Source: Heterobilharzia americana
Lineage: Eukaryota > Platyhelminthes > Trematoda > Strigeidida > Schistosomatidae
NCBI GenBank assembly: GCA_944470555.2
Contig: OX104134.1
Span: 48,606,691 to 48,670,690 of the forward strand
Direction: 5' to 3'
DNA: 64,000 nucleotides
This document shows, piece by piece, positions 23,547 through 33,049 of the stretch. Numbering within the stretch: position 1 is the first letter of the stretch; every line of letters begins with the position of its first letter. A program made the translations under genes and the position numbers. Below the pieces are notes generated by a model. That model had not been told where the DNA came from. It did not search any database and worked only from the letters and a program-made list of their open reading frames with translations.

Positions 23547-25046
23547 CTACAGAAGACTTAGTAGGTAATGTGGGTGTATTAAGGAGGGAGATAGTGAGTG
23601 GTAGTTAGGAGGGAGTTGGGGGTACTGAGGTTGGTGACTACCTGAGTACGTCCGTGGTAGTCCATGCGAGGTGACATAACTGTCTAATCGCCTCTTGAAA
23701 GAGTCGACTGAGGGGGCTATAACGATATGTCGCGGCAAGGCATTCCATAAAACACATACTCTTAGGGAGAAAAATTTGGACCTGAGTATGGTGTTGGCTC
23801 TCTGGTGTGCTATCTTAATGGGGTTTCCTCGTGAAGATCGTTGAGTTGCAGGCGAAATTGATTTGTTTGCATGGTCTGCCTGATGGGCGATCTTGTATGC
23901 CATAATAAGGTCACCCCTTTTCCTGCGATAACCCAAGGTAGATAGGTTTAGGTGTTTAAGTCTTTCAGGATACGTCTTTCCCCTTAGCCCCACAGTTCCT
24001 TGTATTCTTTCAAGGAGATTAGAGTCTCTCTTGAGTGTTGGAGGAGCCACCGTATTGAAGACCTCTAGATGCGGCCGCACGTAGGATTTGAAAATGGTGA
24101 GGAAGAGTTCGGGAGTGAGGGCGCCAAGCTGTCTACGCAAAAAGTGTAGGATGGCGTTCGCCCTGGTTGTCATACCTTTGTAGTTGGAGCTGGTGTCCAA
24201 GGTGTCGGAGAAGTTGAGCCCCAAATCTTTCTCCATGGACACTCTGGTGATAGCACGGTTGCTCAACATGTACTGGAAGTCGGTCGTACTTGCTTCATTT
24301 TTACTGATGTGCATTACTTTGCACTTTTCCAGCTTGAAGCTCAGGCCATTTTCCGACGACCAGAGCTCGAGTTGCTGCAAGTCCTTTTGTAGTGCTGTAC
24401 AGCCAGTTTCTTCGTTTTCCACCCTCCAAATTTTTATGTCGTCAGCGAAGAGGAGGATGGGTGAGGATATTTTATCTGGCAGATCGTTGACAAACAGGAG
24501 GAACAGAAGCGGTCCTAGGATTGCTCCTTGGGATACTCCTGACGTCGACAGTCTCCACTCCGACCTTATTCTGTTCACTTTAGTGCAGAACTGCCCCCCT
24601 TCCAGGTACTCCTTGAACCAAGAGAGTAGGGGTCCACTTATACCAGCTGACATGATCTTGTGAAGCAGTACTGTGGGTGGGACACTGTCAAATGCTTTGG
24701 CTAGGTCGAGAAATACAACATGTACAGGTTTTCTGTTATCCCAGCTTTGTGTCCAGTCGTCCCAGGCGGTTAGTAAGTTGGTGGCACATGAGCGACCACT
24801 CCGAAAGCCATGCTGAGCAGTATGGACAATGTTTTCCCCATTGAGGAATTCCCATATAGTGTCAGCTACCAGGCTTTCCAACACTTTCGACACAATAGTG
24901 AGTAGAGCAATTGGCCTGTAGCTGCCAGGGCTTTTTCTGTCTTCTCCCTTGAAGATGGGTGACAAGATGGCGCTCTTCCATTCTTTAGGGAGTTTCCACG
25001 ACTCTACTGACTGCTCAGAAAGGTTGCGAAGTGGTTTAGTAAGCAC
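23547..25046 (-). pseudogene. CR1 reverse transcriptase, main part
   Basis: An open frame of about 500 codons encoding the palm and thumb of a CR1-type reverse transcriptase. Motifs: KSAILSPIFKGEDRKSPGSY, QHGFRSGRSCATNLL, VVFLDLAKAFDSVP, GVSQGAILGPLLFLLFVND, catalytic LLFADDIKIW (FADD at 24438-24449), LGLNFS, and the C-terminal YRRKRGDLIMAYKI and VCVLWNALPRHIV. The frame runs into the 742-bp LTR at 25047 and resumes at 25794 in the same frame once the LTR and one copy of its target duplication are set aside. The polymerase part is therefore otherwise intact, implying a fairly young insertion. The open frame reaching 25106 includes 60 bases of LTR, not reverse transcriptase. Confidence 0.93.
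25042..25046. repeat. Target-site duplication AGCAC (left)
   Basis: The five bases AGCAC lie immediately before the TGTA end of the solo LTR and recur at 25789-25793 immediately after its TACA end. Confidence 0.92.
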
Positions 25047-25788
25047 TGTAAAGGAAAAATGATCTGAAAATCCCTCCCGATCACCCTTATTTGATTGTAT
25101 TGACATTTATTTTAACATTTTTACCCTCGTTATGGATGGTGTACCTTTGACCCCCGCCGGTGTAATGTTATTTGCTCGTTTAACTGTCTTATTTGACTTT
25201 ACACTCGGTATTTGCCTTTGTATGTTTGAGACTTATTATGAGTGTTTCACTTTCCTATTATGTGACGCTGGACTGTTGATAAGGTGATGTTGTTTTACTG
25301 CGCACGACATTTTTGTTTTGGTTCAACTTACGGTTGTGCAGTGATTTGACTGTTTGCCTTTTGACTGTCTACTGGGAACGTTTGTTTGTTGATTTGATTC
25401 CTGTAGGCAGAGTTTTGATCCCTTTTGCCGGGAATATTCTTATTGACCGACAGGTATTTAACAGTTGTATTTTTTAACCAGTTTTTACCGTGTAGTACGT
25501 ATTTGTACCCGAGAACGTTTTGGACTGTATAGTTACCCGACGGCGCTGTTGAGGTATTTTTGTAATTTGACATAACTTATTGTTGCTTTGATAGTACCAC
25601 AGATTTTGTTACGAATCTACTATTGAATTACTACAAACCGTGTTTTGATATTTCGATCCAACCTTTGACTGTGCGTCACTCGCGGAAGTTAGGAAGCTAT
25701 ACAGTAGAACGCAGGAACTAGTCAGATTCACGTCAGTTGGCACCGCCTAGCTATTTCAGGCCAAGATTATTGGATTTTGGCCGCTACA
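25047..25788. mobile_element. Solo LTR (742 bp) inserted in the CR1 reverse transcriptase
   Basis: Begins TGTAAAGG and ends CCGCTACA, so the termini form the TG...CA inverted dinucleotides of LTRs (TGTA/TACA). It is flanked by a perfect 5-bp duplication AGCAC. It interrupts the CR1 polymerase frame exactly once, and the frame is continuous across the empty site. There are no gag, pol, primer-binding or polypurine parts, so the internal region was lost by LTR-LTR recombination. Five-base duplications suit Ty3/gypsy or BEL/Pao elements, both known in schistosomes; I cannot tell which. If the minus strand is sense, the LTR would start TGTAGCGGCC. Several short open frames inside are not genes. 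Confidence 0.92.
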
Positions 25789-25793
25789 AGCAC
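25789..25793. repeat. Target-site duplication AGCAC (right)
   Basis: Second copy of the 5-bp duplication flanking the LTR at 25047-25788. Confidence 0.92.
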
Positions 25794-26399
25794 CTCGGCG
25801 CAGTTTTTTAGAACCACTGGTTTTAGGTTATAGCAGCCAGGGGACTTGCCTAGGCGTGGCCTGGATAGTTTCTCAAAAACTTTTTTCTCTGTAATTGAGA
25901 TGTGATACAGGTATTCGTCGTTTACTGCCTGGTCGGTGTCGTAGCGAGTCGGTGTGGATCTTGTATCAGTGCCAATTTGGGCTTGGAAGTGTGAGCTCAA
26001 AAGCTCGGCAATCTCTAGACTGTCTAGTACACTCCCGTCATGGCCTGTGACAAGATTCACTCCCTTACTGGTAGACTTTCTTCTCGACATGGAGCGGTAC
26101 ATATTTCTATGAATGCTCCGCAGCCTCTCCTCCAAGTTTGCTCAATACGAGAATCTTTCACTACGCACTCTAATGTTATAGCAGTTGCGAATCCCTTTGT
26201 GGTTCAAAAAGTCAGGCTCCTTGCGTGATGAACGCCACTTGAACCAAGCCTGCTTCTTGCTCTGGATAAGCCTCTCTGTCCCACGCTTTAACCATGAGGT
26301 TCTCACTGATTGTCTGTGTGTTACTTCTGGTGCACCGTGACTGATGGCCCCGGTGATTATTTTCTTCACCTCCAACCAGTGTTCATCTATTATGAGATG
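25794..26399 (-). pseudogene. CR1 endonuclease-polymerase linker and 5' part of reverse transcriptase
   Basis: Two overlapping frames on the minus strand: 26142-26375 (TSWLKRGTERLIQSKKQAWF, a segment between endonuclease and polymerase in CR1 proteins) and 25794-26135 (EERLRSIHRNMYRSMSRRKS, LEIAELLSSHFQAQIG, FEKLSRPRLGKSPGCYNLKP, VVLKNCAEV). They are separated by one frame disruption near 26140. The last segment is where fingers-domain residues precede the LTR insertion. Confidence 0.85.
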
Positions 26400-26620
26400 A
26401 GCTCAGTCTACCTGCCATGATGCATTCATGAGATAGTCCCTCATGGTCTCATGGTTGGCTTTGCTATAGCAAGGGAAGGTGTTGGACGTCTCCAGTTGCA
26501 GAGCCTCCCCAGTAATCATGGAGAAGGAGATTACAGCGTGGTCACTGGTCTTAGACACCTAACGCTGCTGTACATACATATTAGAGTGTGCCTGGTGAGA
26601 GGGGAGGTCTGTTTGTGTAT
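26400..26620 (-). pseudogene. Deleted endonuclease remnant of the CR1 element
   Basis: The minus strand runs from a start-like segment (TRHTLICMYSSV, about 26566-26600), which resembles the beginning of CR1 endonucleases, straight into SKTSDHAVISFSM (about 26515-26555), the C-terminal catalytic SDH motif. The roughly 200 residues that normally lie between, including the E and D metal ligands and the catalytic His/Asn pairs, are absent. The joint lies near 26560-26570. Confidence 0.75.
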
Positions 26621-28362
26621 TTTCGAGGGATGAGAGCTTACGTGGTTGGATCTAGCATCGCCAGTCCTCATAGGACTGGCATTGTTCCATTTTTGTGTTT
26701 TGTTTTTAACTTGGGTGGGGGCTGTGGCAGTGGTGGCTTCTTTACTTGATGTATCTAACTCACTGGTCAGTGCCTGTGTGACCACCACTGACTCCAGAGG
26801 TCTTGGTGGTTGCCGTCTCTCCTCTTGCCTTGTGGGTCTAGGCTTACTTTCACACATACGTATTGAGCCACCCATGTAATCTTTCGCATTATACCATGCT
26901 GTAGAACGTCTGTGAGGGGGGCATATGGGTCGAACTGGACGGCGAGTAGTCTGGGATTGGGTATGGTCTTCAGGTGCGCTGGCCTTGGCAGTCTACTGAC
27001 GCTGTTGGCCGGTATACTGTTGAGACCAACTTTGGTTGAGAGCCATTGCCATTGTTGGACGTCGTGAAAGTACCGATCTTTGACCGAGCGGTCACTTGGC
27101 AATTCTGGAATCCCATGTACAACTATAGTGTTGTTTCTGTTGGGATTTCCAACCGCTGACTTTCTCTCCTCCTCTCTTATTGACCATGGCTTGTCAGGCC
27201 TGGCCCGAATTTTACAGGCATTAACAACGTCCGGTTGTCGAGAGAGAAGGAGTGTCTTCAGCCTCTTTGGCAGTATTTAGGGACACGCAAAGGAGGGGGC
27301 TTATCTCGGGGTGCACGGCTTCCTCGAGAAAGGCGACATAAAGTTGCAGGGAGGGGAGGGAGTCCCAGCATCTGACAGTAGTCGGTCCACATTCGGCTGT
27401 CAAACCGTTCCCTCTCGACCAACAATGAGTCTGTCGATACATCGACGTTGAACAAAATGATCGAGTTGGTCCTCCTGTGACCTGGGTTCGTTGTGGGTGG
27501 CACGCCCGACTTCCCAATGGGTTTGAGTAATTCCACTGGTTGTTTCTCAGTCACGGTGTGTGGGATGTTTGGAATGGGTTTCGTAGAGGGTTCAGCGGTC
27601 GATGTCTTTGGCCATACGCTTGACGTTCCCTGGGGCCGGGTAGGAGGTATGGAGACTTGACCTAATATGGTCCCCACGCGAGGTGGCGTGCCCACAGCTG
27701 GAGCTCTAGGTCTGTTTCCAGGTCTCTCTGTGTTATCCTTTGGTGTTAACCCTACTTTATTCGAGGATGCTGGTAGCTTTTGCGTGGCGGAGAGCATCTC
27801 CTTCAGGCTTTCTGTGTGGAGTGCGGGCATTTTCCTGCACTCTGGACAGATGTACCAGAACCACTTGCATGGTTGTCTCTCCATCAGCTTATGGTAATGT
27901 CGGGAACTTTGGTGTCGCAGTGGCAATGAGCCCATCGGTGACATAGGTTGCATGCAAATGCCTCATCGACTACCGAAACAACTTTGGTGCAAACACTGGA
28001 GCCATCGGGTGTCGTAATACAGCCTTCTTTCCATGAATAAGGTGCTACGGATTGTGGCGAACCGCTTGTGGCTGCCTTGTTCTGAAGCCTTTTACGTCGT
28101 CTTCTATTTCAAGCACGGTATGATCCTTGCTCAAGATAGGACTAGTTTGTGACTGGCTAGTGCTACTCTGTGTCACCTGTCTGATGGTGACTGGAATTCT
28201 AGAAACATGGGTTGGCCACTTCTTTAGAAGTTCGGTATTCTGCCCTACCTCTGTTTGTCTTCTAGCACAGACTAGTGTGTTGTTTCGGGTGTCATTATCT
28301 TCTTTTGTGCACGACCGCGTTATCCGTGTCAAAGCTTTGGGTCTAGCGACTTGGGCGGACAT
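26620..28362 (-). pseudogene. CR1 ORF1 with PHD-type zinc finger, frameshifted
   Basis: Starts with an ATG at 28360-28362 (MSAQVARPKALTRITRS). After a shift near 28070, a frame contains CNLCHRWAHCHC (27915-27955); after another shift near 27905 comes KLMERQPCKWFWYICPEC (about 27835-27900). Together these have the spacing of a PHD finger, a feature of many CR1-clade ORF1 proteins. Further frames contain KSGVPPTTNPGHRRTNSIIL, MWTDYCQMLGLPPLP (27258-27953), a segment around SDRSVKDRYFHDVQQWQWL (26767-27102) and a basic, Pro-rich tail (26620-26875). At least four frameshifts make it non-functional. The predicted role of such proteins is RNA chaperone or nucleoprotein formation. Confidence 0.75.
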
Positions 28363-28529
28363 GTCGCTATAATATAAACTTCTTGGGAAAACAAATGTCT
28401 AACGACAATAAGAGGGTAGAAGACTGAATGCAGCAAAAGGACAGAATGGATACGGGAAGACAATTTATGTTGGCTTACCTTCAGACACTTGTCACTTGAT
28501 CCTCTGCTCTTGATCAATGAGTTGACTGA

Positions 28530-28797
28530 CTTAGTGTTCAAAATCCGGATCTCGTTCACACTTTATGTTGACTACGGTGCAGTGAAATAGATCTCCATAC
28601 TGACTACAGATGAACGAAGGCCTGTCTTGCTGTCTTCCCGATCCTGGCTTTGACATCCTCATCTGTGCCGCCTACAGTTGGAACGATGCTGCCTAGGTAG
28701 GTGGAAGAGACAACTTCCTTTAGGTTTCTCCTGACGATAGTTATTGGTGCTTGCTGTTGTTGGTTGAGTATCTTCAGCATCTCTGTCTTCTCTAATA
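28530..28797 (-). mobile_element. RTE relic, 3' piece of a split copy
   Basis: The minus strand reads QPTTASTNNYRQEKPKGSCL and KARIGKTARQAFVHL across frames, then a decayed RIFNT..KSVN block, matching the thumb region of the RTE polymerase. Positions 28634-28797 are a near-duplicate (about 95%) of 31870-32035. Its right edge meets a TAA-repeat tail at 28798, the 3' end of the inserted sequence. Confidence 0.8.
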
Positions 28798-29034
28798 ATA
28801 ATAACAGTTATAATAATATATTTCATACAACATAAGTTGCATGAAAACAAGCCAGTTTACAGGTCTGATCATTTTAGCAATGTGAACTGACTGTTATGTA
28901 CAAGGTGAAGCTATACAAAGGACACCGTTCTTTCCGGTACATAAGAGATGAGTCTAGAGTAAGAACATTAGCGCTTCGACAACCTCAAAAAATGAAACAG
29001 ATAAACACCAGCATAACTGTTCATCATGCTGAGG

Positions 29035-29222
29035 CATGCTCAGTTCCAAAGTAAGAACCATTCGGCTATTGTTTGAATCTTCCAGTGTTCTTGCAGGTAG
29101 GGCGGGTGGTACAGCTGTGACCTTGGGCTTTATGCGTTCGTCGTTAGGTCTAGATGGCATAGTGTACGCTGACAAATTAGACTGCCAGGAGTCTACATGG
29201 ATGAAGCGCCGGTTGGGTACAC
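29035..29222 (-). CDS. Possible unassigned exon
   Basis: A frame following a good acceptor (T-rich run ending TTTTTCAG at about 29223-29230) encodes PNRRFIHVDSWQSNLSAYTM, then PKVTAVPPALPARTLEDSNN and SRMVLTLELSMPQHDEQ, with a varied, protein-like composition. Candidate donors are GTTATG near 29018 or GTGTTT near 29010. I recognise no family and no neighbouring exon in a matching phase. It could be coding sequence captured by the insertion at 28798-31869, or chance. Confidence 0.3.
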
Positions 29223-30319
29223 CTGAAAAATAAATAACAAAAGCGAGCTGCAGACGAAATTCAGAACAGGAGCACGGAAATACTACGCAGAGGTACATTT
29301 ATCATTATACATGTAGGTGGGTTCATTGTACTGACTCCAAAAGTTACTTGAAGAGGTACCCAAAACCTACTGTTTATAGATAAGCCTATGGGGAAGAAGA
29401 AGAAGGCGCATACAAAAGTAATGGAAACCAAAACGAAGCCGAAGATATCACCATGGAATAGAGAGAGTAGAAGATTTTGGACCGGGTATTCGCTTATGTG
29501 TAGAAAATCTATGTACGAAAGTTTAGTGGAGTTATAAACATTTAAACAGAACTCATGCTTTTTGCTGTAATGGTAACCACTCTTTATATAGTCATGAGGG
29601 AGGGATGATCATGGTGTTGCCTGTTGAGTGTTACCATATCAGGACTATGGAGACAATATGGTGGTGCATAGTGAGCTGAGCTAGTAGACCTGGAGGTTTT
29701 TTCTGGCAACCTCATTCTTCTTACCATTATTTTGTCGTCATAAGTACAAGAGCCGTAGGTTTCATAAACACACCGCCATAGAGGCAAAGGTAGTTCAAGT
29801 TTATCTCCCTATCATCATGCCTACTGGTCAGTTATCACCATCTTCGCATATTTTCACGTTATTTTTTAAATATTTTTGTGCTACGCTCAATAGAGTTGAT
29901 GGTTACGACGATATTTCCAGCTTACTGTCAGCTGGCTAACACCGTGCATACATTATTGACTCAATAGCCCCTCGGTATATACCACACGTCAGGCAACACT
30001 TATGACCATTATACCTCTACTCACGCAATAGTCAAGCTTCATCTCCCATGCGAAACTGACTTGTACTACTGTACAGCACAGAGATTACTAGCTTATTACA
30101 AAGAAAAAAGAGGACGGTGGGTGGAATGTTTAGTCGTGGGAGGGGTTAAGAGTAGCTGAACTATGGCAGCATTGAGATCAGGAACAGTAACTAGCATCAA
30201 AAACAATTACCACAAATTTGCATAGAATATTATGTAAGTCAACCAAAAATAGCTCACCGTTTGATAAATTTTGGGTGGTTGCACTGGATTATTGCGTATT
30301 TGACTCTAGACATTTGGTG

Positions 30320-31866
30320 AGCCAATAAGGAACATGGTGTCGTCTATGTAGGGTACATTGAGAATCCTGCATACTCCAAGTTCATTGAGGTAGCGGTCGA
30401 AGGCCAACTGAAATTGAGATATGGTCTTGCAGCATCAGACATCATGCGGCAGTCTGTTCCAAATGTTAGCGTAACGAGTTGTGAGAAATGAAGACTTGAG
30501 CTGTTTCGACGCATATGGTAGTGTGACTAGGCAGTCTTGGTCTCTAAGATTATAGGGTTTTTTGCCAGCGAACTTTACTTTATCCACATCCGTAGCCACT
30601 TCATGGTGTGGGACCCTATAGAAAATGATGAGGTTTAACTTTATTCACCTTAACCACATAGGCTCTAACCGATTAGCATGACACCTGCCCTTGTATGAAT
30701 TATCTGGTGAAATAAGTCTGGTAAAGTGTCGTTGGGTTTTCTCTATTTTCTGATTGTCGCTGGACCGCAAGCAACTAAGTATCATAGGATAGTATTCTAG
30801 TAGTGGTCGCACACACATCTTATATAGAATCAGCTTGGTTTCATTCGGGCGAAAATTCCGGTGAATGAAGCCAATAAGGCGGCGTGATTTTGAGCACTGC
30901 ACCGTTGCGTGTTCTGTAGAAGAAAGGTCACTAGAGCACCTTAATCCAAAGTCGCAAATATCTTTTAGCTGTTGGACTGCAGTGTTATTCAGTCGAAGAT
31001 TAGTTCGCACGCTTTGCTGACCGAAGAGCATAAAGCCGAACTCCTGTATATTCAGGGGTAGCAACCACGTGTCACACCATCTTTGCAGCTTGTCGAGATC
31101 GTTTTGTATGGTGGTATTGATGTCGCTACATTGGTTAGGGTAAAAAGTGTACACCAATTTCAAGTCATCTGCAAAAAGGAATGTTTTCCCTGATTGAAAG
31201 CAGGCGCATATATCATTTATATACATTAGAAAGAGAAGGAGTCCGAGAACGGAGCCTTGGATAACTCCTCTGGTGACATTTTTAGGAAGGGAACAATGTG
31301 AGCCCGTTTTGACAACTTGGATGCGGTTCAGCAGAAATGAGCCGATCCAGTCATGCAGCTTGCCGCTTATTTCAAATGAATTCAATTTCCGAAGGAGTGA
31401 GGGGTGATGCACTTTGTCAAAGGCATTGGTGGAATCGAAGTGAGGCGAGACAACCACGTTTCCATCGTCTCTACTGTTAATTGCGTGTTCGGAGAATTCT
31501 AGCTAACACGTGATACAAGGTTTCCTAGACAGAAATCCACGCCACGAGGAATTCTTAAGTTTGTGATCTGAAAGGTGAGAAAAGATGGCTTTTTTCACTA
31601 CTTTCTCCATTATGCGCCAGAGCACAGATGCTATGTTGATGGGGTGGTAATTTTCCAGGTAGAGTCTGGAGCCTTTCCTAAAGCACGGAGTAATATGACT
31701 AGTATTCCATGAAACTGGGAAAGTACTAGAGGTTAAGGACAGGATGAATATTTTTGCCAGCAAATGTGGGGAAGTCTGCGCTGCCGTTTTTAGTGAAAAT
31801 CCCAGGTATCCCATCCACTCCCTCGCTAAGAAAGGGTTTCAGCGAGTTTAGTGAGTCACGTACGTC
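30320..31866 (-). pseudogene. CR1/L2-like LINE reverse transcriptase relic
   Basis: Minus-strand frames in order: SLNSLKPFLSEGVDGIPGIF (31780-31865), the KSTF-like finger segment (31503-31814), then FDSTNAFDKVHHPSLLRKL, GVIQGSVLGLLLFLMYINDI and catalytic FLFADDLKLVYTF (about 31160-31180), and the thumb IEKTQRHFTRLISPDN. Past a stop near 30645 the C-terminal end continues to about 30320 with YNLRDQDCLVTLPYASKQLK and RYANIWNRLPHDV. The polymerase differs from both the CR1 at 23145 and the relic at 33050, so it is a separate family. It lacks the endonuclease (5' truncated) and has a few shifts and stops. Confidence 0.85.
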
Positions 31867-31869
31867 TGT

Positions 31870-32528
31870 CTTTCCGATCCTGGCCCTGACATCCTCATCT
31901 GTGCCGCCTATAGTTGGAACGATGCTGCCTAGGTAGGTGGAAGAGACAACTTCCTTTAGGTTTCTCCCGACGATAGTTATTGGTGCTTGCTGTTGTTGGT
32001 TGAGTATCTTCAGCATCTCTGTTTTCTCTACGCTCACTTGAAGCCCCGTTTTCCTTCGCTGCCTCTTCTGTCAACTAATTGTTTATTGCCTGTAGATCTT
32101 TGAGTTTGTGCAACATTAGACACAAATCATCATCGGCGAAATCCAAATCTTCTGGGCTATTTTTATCAGTCCAGCCAGCATATGACCATCTTCTCACTCC
32201 TCACAGTCTCTTGCATGATCAAGTCCAGTTCAGTCGACCACAATCAGAAAGGTCATCGGTGTTGGTAGGCAGCAGCCTTGTCTTACTCCTGTCTTCACTT
32301 CAAAGGCGTCACTGAGTTTTCCATTGTGAGCCACTTGGCATATGGCGTCTTCATATAGTTGTTGAATGAGGTTGATAAATATCTGTGGCACTCCATAGTG
32401 TTGTAGCAACTGTCAAATTACTTCTCGGTCGACGCTGTCGAAAGCCTTCTAAAAGTCGATGAAGTTGTTCTATGAAGATGCGCAGCATAGCGTTGCAATT
32501 CGGTCCGCACATGAATTGTTCTTCCTGA

Positions 32529-32560
<32 letters not shown>

Positions 32561-33035
32561 TGTTCCGGTCGCAATTTCGAATGCAGAGCATTGTTTACTC
32601 TCTCTCAAGGATGGTGTGGCTTAATATTTTGTTTGGGGTGGACAAAAAGACAGGAGCATGATTCCGTGCCAGTTCTTGCAAAGACTTAAGTCTCCCTTCT
32701 TTGGAAGCTTGACAAGGCAGTCCTCCTTCCAATCTGCAGGTACCTTTCTTCCTTTCCTTCCAAATCTTCAGCAATGGTGGTGTGAGCATATCCGTTGCAA
32801 ATGTCTCTGTGTCTGTTTTCAGTGTTTCTGGAGGAATTCCATCTGGTCCTGCTGCTTCCTCGGATTTCAGCAACTTTATGGCGTTCGGGACTTCGGCTTT
32901 TGTCGGAAGGCTGGTGTTCGCTGACAGTTCTGTGGCTGGGCTGCTGGTGATGTTTCTGGACGAGTTGCAGATGGTGGTGGTGTGGTCGAATCAAGAGTTT
33001 TTTCAAGTGGTCAGCCCATTGTTTCCTTCATGATC
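31870..33035 (-). pseudogene. RTE relic, 5' piece of a split copy
   Basis: The minus strand carries the RTE polymerase from the linker (SNAIKLLKSEEAAGPDGIPP-like, around 32860) through TPNKILSHTILE, a disrupted active-site region and DFADDDLCLM (about 32115-32145), to ILNQQQQAPITIVGRNLKEV and DVRARIGK at 31870. There it stops abruptly against CR1/L2-like sequence. The missing 3' continuation is found at 28530-28797. Several frameshifts; inactive. Confidence 0.85.
32527..32561. repeat. CAGC tetranucleotide microsatellite
   Basis: Seven consecutive AGCC/CAGC units within the RTE relic, replacing the usual AGFRKYKSC codons on the minus strand with repeats of GWLA. An expansion inside former coding sequence. 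Confidence 0.95.
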
Positions 33036-33049
33036 AGCCATTATTGATG

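Larger units (their letters stand above)
23145..28480 (-). mobile_element. CR1-clade LINE, endonuclease-deleted and split by a solo LTR
   Basis: A long minus-strand element with the standard CR1 order: ORF1 with a PHD-type zinc-finger region (about 26620-28362), a remnant of the apurinic endonuclease (26400-26620), reverse transcriptase (26375-23547, interrupted by the LTR at 25047-25788), a pyrimidine-rich 3' untranslated region and a short 7-bp repeat tail at 23146-23168. The 5' limit near 28480 abuts an RTE relic. The 3' tail lies about 35 bp upstream of the IMPase start codon, on the same strand as the gene. A second copy of this 3' end is found at 40960-41135. Confidence 0.9.
28798..31869 (-). 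mobile_element. 3.07-kb LINE insertion inside an RTE relic
   Basis: The segment between two near-identical 165-bp RTE blocks. Its low-coordinate end has a TAA-type simple repeat (28791-28812), consistent with a LINE 3' tail in minus orientation. Its high-coordinate end begins directly in CR1/L2-like polymerase sequence (VRDSLNSLKPFLSEGVDGIP), i.e. 5' truncation. Positions 28815-30300 would be a long 3' untranslated region or contain further nested sequence. The boundary logic is inferred from the duplication. Confidence 0.6.

Noticed and set aside
25328..25573. 81-codon minus-strand frame and the 25047-25106 extension of the CR1 frame as coding
   Set aside because: Both lie within the solo LTR.
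25047..25788. Spliceosomal intron in the CR1 polymerase (the minus-strand end TTTTTCCTTTACAG looks like an acceptor)
   Set aside because: The 5-bp AGCAC duplication and TGTA/TACA ends identify an LTR; the opposite end is not a GT donor in the right place.
32527..32561. CRISPR-like or satellite array at the CAGC repeat
   Set aside because: A simple microsatellite without spacers; no CRISPR array is expected or seen anywhere in the window.
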